DNA of 64,000 nt, from assembly GCA_030490835.1 (NCBI GenBank), contig CM059971.1:74666224-74730223 (forward strand). The letters are read 5' to 3'. This document shows, in pieces, positions 58,183-64,000 of this stretch. Each line of letters begins with the position of its first letter. The first letter of the stretch is position 1. Both the position numbers and the translations under genes were made by a program. Below the pieces are notes generated by a model. The model was not told the origin of the DNA. It ran no database searches and worked only from the letters and a program-made list of their open reading frames with translations. This DNA comes from Annona cherimola (taxonomy: Eukaryota; Streptophyta; Magnoliopsida; Magnoliales; Annonaceae).

Positions 58183-58565
58183 GGAGCCTGATCGCCTGCT
58201 CCCGGGAGCAGGCAGCGTTCCCTGCTCCCGGGAGCTTATACCCATTTTTTTCTTTTTTTTTTTTGAATTTTTTTTATAAAAATGTTAATCCAGGTTTGTT
58301 TAACATGTGTATAAATTTTTACTATTTTTGGAGTATTTTAGATATTTATTTTTTATTTTTGAAAATCAGTGGCATTTTAAGTAATTTTAAATTACTAAAA
58401 TGCCACTGATTTTCAAAAATAAAAAATAAATATCTAAAATACTCCAAAAATGGTAAAAACTTATACACATGTTAAATACACATAGATTAACACTGTTTAG
58501 GAGAAATTTTCAAAAAAAAATTAAAAAAATGGGTATAAGCTCCCGGGAGCAGGCGATCAGGCTCC
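58183..58565. mobile_element. foldback MITE with a CTGCTCCCGGGAGCAG terminus
   Basis: 383 bp, nearly perfect inverted arms from GGAGCCTGATCGCCTGCTCC. Exact 9-bp target duplication TTTAAATTC at 58174-58182 and 58566-58574. The left end carries a second copy of CCTGCTCCCGGGAGC that the right end lacks. The 9-bp duplication fits a Mutator-type origin. Confidence 0.92.
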
Positions 58566-58574
58566 TTTAAATTC

Positions 58575-60598
58575 AACGGATGTTGTGCTTATACAGATGT
58601 ACAAGGATACCTACCGTCACATGTAATATATGAGTAAAATTTTCATCCCCCCTTCCCATTTTATACATCCCTTGTGTGATTTTTCATTCTCTTCTATCTC
58701 CATTCCTCTTCCAAAATCAAAGATGCCCTTAATATAGTTATAAGATGCCTTATTTTTAGTTGTTGTTACTATTTTTCTTAGCAAGAGGAATTGATCTTGA
58801 ATCAAAATTGAACTCACCCAACCTTCATGTGAGTGAAGTAGGGCCAACCAAGAATGAAATGAATTATTTATTATACCCAAGGATGCAAATTGCGCTACTA
58901 TACATAAATATAGTTTTTTTTTGAAAAGAAATAGTTGGGCTATATATATCATACGTATTTATTTGGTTGTCTTTACTTATATTATTCCGGCCAGATAAAA
59001 CTTAGGTTGCCAAATGGAACTGAACAAAAGTTTCACACTCCGTTGTAAGTGCCCATTTGCCACCACTTCGTGCAGTCATGCATGGTACTTTTGACAATTT
59101 TTAGCAACCTGAAAATAATTATTTTTCAAGCAAAAATTATCATGGAAGAATTTTTTTTTTTCTTTTATAATTTTCGAAACCCGAAAACCTGCCCAATTTT
59201 TCAAATGAGATTATTTGATACACTTGATACATGCAATCACTTGATTCTACAGCTACGTTGCCCAGTGCACACTGCAGATATGAATGGGCATTATTGGATC
59301 CCGGGAGCTAAGTAGGGAGGGAGGGATCTAGAAGTTAATATTGAAAATCCCCACCCACACTCTCCACACCTTTCAAGGAACACAGCACTGAAATGTAGGC
59401 GAAGGATGAGGAGAGGCCCTTGACATTTTCTCTTCAAATCTCTTCTCCCCCACCGAGGCCTAGCTCCCCTTTAAAACACTCACTCCCATCCCTCACACAA
59501 CTCAATGCCCACAACATAATGTTTCTCATTTGACTCTTCTTCAACGCCCGCATGGAAGGCATGCACTAAACTCTTCATGGGTCCGTTTCGAAAATCCCCA
59601 AAAGGCCAAAAGGTCATCCAACGCCACCCAGTTCCAGCTCATCCTCCTGGCCTGTTTGGAAGACAGAAGAAAACATATAGCCGTTTGAATGGCAAAATGC
59701 AGGTGCCACGGTCCAAAAATCATGTGGAACGCACAATAATTCACAAAGCGTGCATAAGGCCAAGAAGGCTGTGCATTGACTGGCCTCTTTTCTGGTCAGG
59801 AGATGTGGAAGGCTTTGGATTCGACAAACAACCAAACAATTATAGAATAACATCTGTAGCGTGTGTGTGGGCGTGTGTTTTTTTTTTTTTTTTTTTAAAA
59901 AAAAGTAAATGGAATATTTTGGTAAAAGATGTGCAGAAGTTTCTTCTTCACTGTGTACCCACAGTTACATTACTTGTTGGAGCTTATTTATTTTATTGGT
60001 CTTTAATTTTTATTTTTATTTTTTTGCATTTTTATTACAGGCTTAATTTACAGACCTCATCTTTATGAAATCTTTATCTCAGCTCTCCATCCATATCTAT
60101 ACCAAGAAACTAACATTCGTATATCATTATTAATTAGGGATGAGTTGTGCACCATAACAAATGCTGTTATGTAGCTAATTTTTTGGCCGCATACAACATA
60201 TATTTCACTGCATTAAATATATTTTAGTTATAAGTGATTATTTAGCTACAAATACTTAATTGTTTTAGAGTAATAGTGATATTAGGTTATATAATCATTT
60301 TTATATTAAATGCGGCCAAAATAATGTTTAACGCAGATGTTGAACTTTGGCTGCAATTAATATACAACTTACAAGCATTTGTGCCAAAGGTTGCTAAACT
60401 AAAATTTAACTGCAAAAAAGATAGTCACGTATACAAAATTTTATTGCAGTGTTGTTTAAGTTTTGAGCCACAAATATGAATACGATTCACAATTTACTAG
60501 ATCAAACTGGCATGTCGTTACTAATTTTTTGGGTTGTATATATAATTAAGTGTTAATAATTACTTGTTTAGCTGTAATTAGGAATCTTCCAATAATAA
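58575..60598. other. intergenic; promoter-like patch at about 59340-59560
   Basis: No complete gene. 59340-59560 (+) has a C-rich stretch, TTTAAAACACT, and a CA/CT-rich leader ending in 'aacataatg', which looks like a plant core promoter and 5' leader. The following frame stops within a few codons. 59580-59870 has a long open frame without recognisable domain. A (T)n run lies at 59878-59896. Confidence 0.35.
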
Positions 60599-60660
60599 CA
60601 CTATAAGAAAATGAATTTTTAGCCACGCAAAAACTTGTTACAATATGTATTAATTTACAT
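60599..60660. mobile_element. CACTA-like left terminus
   Basis: CACTATAAGAAAATG at 60599-60613, the exact inverse of the terminus at 48247-48261. The other end of this copy is not visible. A MITE is inserted 62 bp inside it. Confidence 0.45.
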
Positions 60661-61189
60661 CGGGAATACTTTTATGAAACCGGGTTTCATAGAAGTCATT
60701 CCGTGAAACCCTTTTCATTTTTTAAATGTTAATCTTTGATAGAAAATTTAATCCGTTCATTATATTTAACACTATTTTTTAGCTAGGAGACCAAGTTTCA
60801 TCCTAATCCAATAAGTTGATAGACTACATTTGCTTAAAAATAGGTGTATTCATGTGTAAATTATGAAAAATACTTAGATTCGTTCACATATATATTAGAA
60901 TATAACAATACTTTATAGGTTATTTACCTACATATTATTGATATTTTAGATGGTTTAGATGTTGAAAAAATTACTTTAAAGTTGATATTTTAATATTGAA
61001 CCATTTTATTACGTTGATTTTACACATTTATAAATGAGACTCATATACATTGAAATTGAAAAAATAAAAGGGTTTTCAAAATACTATAAATGATGTTAAA
61101 TACAATGAATTGAGTGAATTTTTTATTAACCATCAAGATTTTAAATATGGAGAAATTTCATAGAAAAAGAATTTCATAGAAGCATCCTG
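60661..61189. mobile_element. MITE with exact 9-bp target duplication
   Basis: 529 bp. Ends CGGGAATACTTTTATGAAA and, inverted, CAGGATGCTTCTATGAA. Exact duplication AATTTACAT at 60652-60660 and 61190-61198. The interior contains 'accaagtttcatcctaatcc' and 'gattttacacatttataaat', a core shared loosely with other MITEs of this window. Mutator-type by duplication length. Confidence 0.88.
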
Positions 61190-61198
61190 AATTTACAT

Positions 61199-62030
61199 TA
61201 GAATGTCACTGTAACTCTACCATAAAAGCCTTTTGTAATTCTTTGTTAAATTTGCTACTCAAAAATGACTTTCTATACCCATAAAAAAAATGACTTTCTA
61301 TAACATCTATTTGTGTTAAAAGCTAGTTTTTAATTGCAACGATTATTTAAGTTTCTGAGTAACTATTTTGCGATAACAAATGTTAATTCTCTTGGAGTGT
61401 AACTCCATCGATCCCTTTAATTAGTACTTTGTACACGATGCAAAATTCGTACGCTGCTGGCCTGCATGCATGCATATCGTCTATAAATCCGGCAGGAGGC
61501 TGTATTAATTTCATAAAGTTCCTGCCATGCATGCATTCAAAATCGTGTAATCCGGCCAAACACATCCAAACGCCAATTGGGGAACTTGGAGCTGCTGCTG
61601 TCCTCGCTTGGGTACAAAAGAAGCATTTGTATTGTTCGTAAAGGCAACGGCACTTTCCTAAATACCTGTGTCTCAATACTGTAATTTCGAAACATTCAAG
61701 ACAATTAATTCTAGCAAGTACAATTTATTAACTGATTATAATTTCGAAACATTCAAGACTATTCATTATAGCAAGTGAAATTTATTTATTGATTAAGCTC
61801 TTAACCATATAATCACCTTACAGGCTTAATTTGTAAATTGTTATTTAATGGGCCGGGTTTAATTAGTTTCTATGAAATTGGCTTCGTAAAAGTGAAATCA
61901 TGAAACTTCTTTTTGTTTGTGCGCTACTTGATTATTCTATGAATTCCAGTCTACTTATAACTCATTGCATTTAAAATTATTTATTTTCCTAGAATACTAA
62001 GTTTCATCTAAATCAAATATTCAGATAATC
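61199..62030. other. intergenic with MITE-like fragments
   Basis: 61850-62030 shares 'tttctatgaaattggcttc' and 'ctaagtttcatctaaatc' motifs with the MITE at 60661 and looks like a partial relative. 61430-61650 is less AT-rich with open frames on both strands, but none is recognisable. Confidence 0.35.
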
Positions 62031-62303
62031 GCCGGTGGGAGTTTACCCCGTTGGTCATGGACAAGGGCGCAATGCCCTCACGTCCATGTTTTGATCCTCC
62101 CTTCCTAGGAGTATGAAACTTTGTACCCCTACGGTGGAGTGTAAAAATTGTCTCGTTATTTAGATATTTGAGATAATTATATAGTTGTCTCCCCTGAGTA
62201 CAGAGGTATTCATAGATGTCTCTCCATGATGAGGGTTGTCAATAAGCTTGATTCGTAATATTATAATGTCATAGTGTATGTAATGTGAATCAAAAAAAAA
62301 AAA
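62031..62303 (+). mobile_element. SINE
   Basis: Head 'gggagtttaccccgttggtc' with an A-box-like part and 'gttttgatcctccc' as B-box-like part, body of about 260 bp, and an A11-12 tail. The target duplication is not clear. Confidence 0.55.
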
Positions 62304-64000
62304 TTCTAATGATCCATTTTTAAGAAAATGACAAATAAATGGGAGAATTATTTAATATATGTAACGATCACATAGCTGGTAATTCAAATCCTCTAAAAAC
62401 TGATTGAGTATTTCATTAAAAAAATTGATTCAATAAGTTATTATAACAATCTAGTGTATTTCTAAAGAGATTTGAGTTATTTTCATATCAGAGGATTGAT
62501 CTTATTAGCTTTTGTTAGTCTCTGAGCATACATAAATTTTTAATTTTCTAGTTTTCTCACAAAAGTGTAGGCATGAATATATTTTATCCACATACTAAAT
62601 TTTATAATTTTAGAAATATTTATATATTTCTTTATGAATTTAAAAAATCAATAGTTTGGGGAAGTGTCTAAGCAATTTAAATTCATATAATTATTATTTT
62701 TGAATTCATAAAAATATATATACACATTTCCAAATTTGTAACATTTGATATGTAAATTAGATATATTTATGCCTACATTTTTATTTGAAAAAAATGAAAA
62801 ATTAAACAAAAAGCACTCGCACCCGACAGGAGCTCCTATTAGTCCTTTCTAAGGGTCTTTCCTAGGATTTTACTGATGATTATGTATATTTTAATGTAGG
62901 TATGATTAAAATGATTTTTGGTAAAATGGATGAGATTAAACAATTAAAATTTAAAATTTAATCTCATAATCGAGTTATGAGCACCATGTTTGAAAATTTA
63001 TCCTGAGCAGCCGTATATCAGATATCCGAGGTAGAGTAAGGGTGAGATGGGAAGGTCAAAGTACGTGTTTGACCAGGGCCGTAGGCGACGGTAGGAGATG
63101 GCGTGGGAATCCCTTCGGCGAGGAAATAAAGGCCGATTTTTGGATTTTTTTTAACGAGGATCGAGGCGTGGAGAAGCGTACGGGTGTGGGATCTGCACGT
63201 GCATACTCTACAGACTTTGAGGCTTTTGCCCTTTCACCCCCTACTATGTCACGTGCTGAGCCCACCCTGTTATCTAAATGCCCATGGGCATCCCAGTAAT
63301 CACCAAGATGCACTTTGCTAATCTAATCCCTTTATAGTTATTTCCTAGCAAATTGACCAAAAGACCCTTATGCTTTTTCCTTGTTCTCAAAATGCTATTT
63401 TGCTAGCACTAGAAATAAAGTTTACCTTCTGCAATATGAATTTAGCTGGAAGCAATATCATGTTTTCTGCTGCAAAGGATACCAATCTGCTAACTACCCA
63501 AATAATTATTATTGGCCACGATAATATTATAGTTATTGCTAAAAGTTACAATTTGCTAAGGTTTACTAATAATAATAATTAACGACTTAATTTTTGTTGT
63601 GGAAAATAACATTTCAGCAACAATAACTAAAGACACGGCAGCTTTTTGTTATAGGCTTGCTGCAACTGATCAATTACATTGACATCACAGTGAAAATTAC
63701 ATAATAGTCTATTTTTAGTAGCATTGAGAATTAAGCCTAGTAGAATTCAATTGGAGGGAATAAATTCATTAGATAAAAAGGATCAAATTAATAATAATGT
63801 TGCATGCAAATAAACCCATGTGACAGATGTCCTAATAAGATGTTGTGCCGATCTTGTGGGGTCTTCTTCGAGTTGTTGTGATCATCCTATCCGATGGATA
63901 TCTGGACCCGACCAAAAAAATCCACAGAGGATCATAGTTATGTGGATGAGGCTCCCTAATTAATTGAAAGTCTCTTAATTTATGAGGCCCAAAAAGATAT
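62304..64000. other. intergenic; GC-richer promoter-like patch at 63030-63300
   Basis: 63030-63300 contains G-box-type ACGTG cores (GCACGTGC, TCACGTGC), a ggtcaa/ttgacc pair and unusually high GC for this region. It has overlapping open frames on both strands but no recognised protein. It might be a promoter or first-exon remnant of a gene outside the window. The rest is AT-rich, with simple (AAT)n at 63568-63580. Confidence 0.35.

Noticed and set aside
61383..61676. 97-codon minus-strand frame
   Set aside because: No domain, unusual Cys/Met content, and a simple repeat-like 'catgcatg' background.
63042..63313. Open frames on both strands in a GC-richer patch
   Set aside because: Neither has a recognisable domain. 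Frames open on both strands are expected from composition. Described as a promoter-like patch only.
1..64000. CRISPR arrays, bacterial operons, rRNA or tRNA genes
   Set aside because: None seen. The tandem repeats here are contiguous or AT-spaced plant arrays, and the tRNA-like stretches are SINE heads without a full cloverleaf.

Overview
This window is plant nuclear DNA, from an angiosperm and probably a eudicot. The support is a VQ-motif gene, a tubby-like gene fragment, a plant mobile domain, plant L1-type LINE domains, tRNA-derived SINEs and many foldback MITEs. It is AT-rich intergenic DNA built mostly of nested transposable elements. I can support only one apparently intact host gene, a short VQ-motif protein at 35196-35537 on the minus strand.

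Layout. 1-4570 holds small hAT-like elements, a SINE nested in one of them, an unidentified broken coding remnant and an antisense LINE tail. 4571-28311 is one very large (about 23.7 kb) Ty3/gypsy element of the Tat/Ogre type lying on the minus strand. Its 5' LTR is the right copy (23529-28311) and its 3' LTR the left copy (4571-10144). A primer-binding site matching the 3' end of tRNA-Trp (23509-23526) sits 2 nt inside the 5' LTR. Gag-pol runs 23475 to 14212 in the order leader, gag, knuckle, two further gag-like domains, protease, RT, RNase H, archaeal-type RNase H, integrase. It carries many stops and frameshifts. Between integrase and the 3' LTR, on the opposite strand, is a multi-exon extra ORF (10462-14196) with a plant-mobile-domain-like region, three GT-AG introns that keep the reading phase, and a coiled-coil tail. 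Both LTRs carry, in element sense, the last exon of a tubby-like protein gene and the 5' part of a second host gene, upstream of a TATA box.

28312-36000 contains two copies of a VQ-gene segment. The proximal copy (29172-31790) is a pseudogene broken by a small hAT-like element and a 1488-bp solo LTR with a perfect 5-bp target duplication. The distal copy (35196-35585) is intact, with a TATA box and nearby W-box cores.

36000-51245 has no gene I can recognise. It holds hAT-like elements (36109-36968, 41365-42726), several foldback MITEs, some with clean 9-bp target duplications, a SINE and microsatellites. 51246-57230 is a full-length but decayed L1-type LINE with a poly(A) tail and an 18-bp target duplication. 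57230-64000 returns to MITEs, CACTA-like termini, a SINE and a few promoter-like GC-richer patches.

Nothing here looks like a new defence or metabolic system. The most unusual object is the giant Tat-like element: three gag-like domains, an intron-bearing antisense plant-mobile-domain ORF that meets integrase tail to tail, and host gene fragments fixed inside its LTRs.
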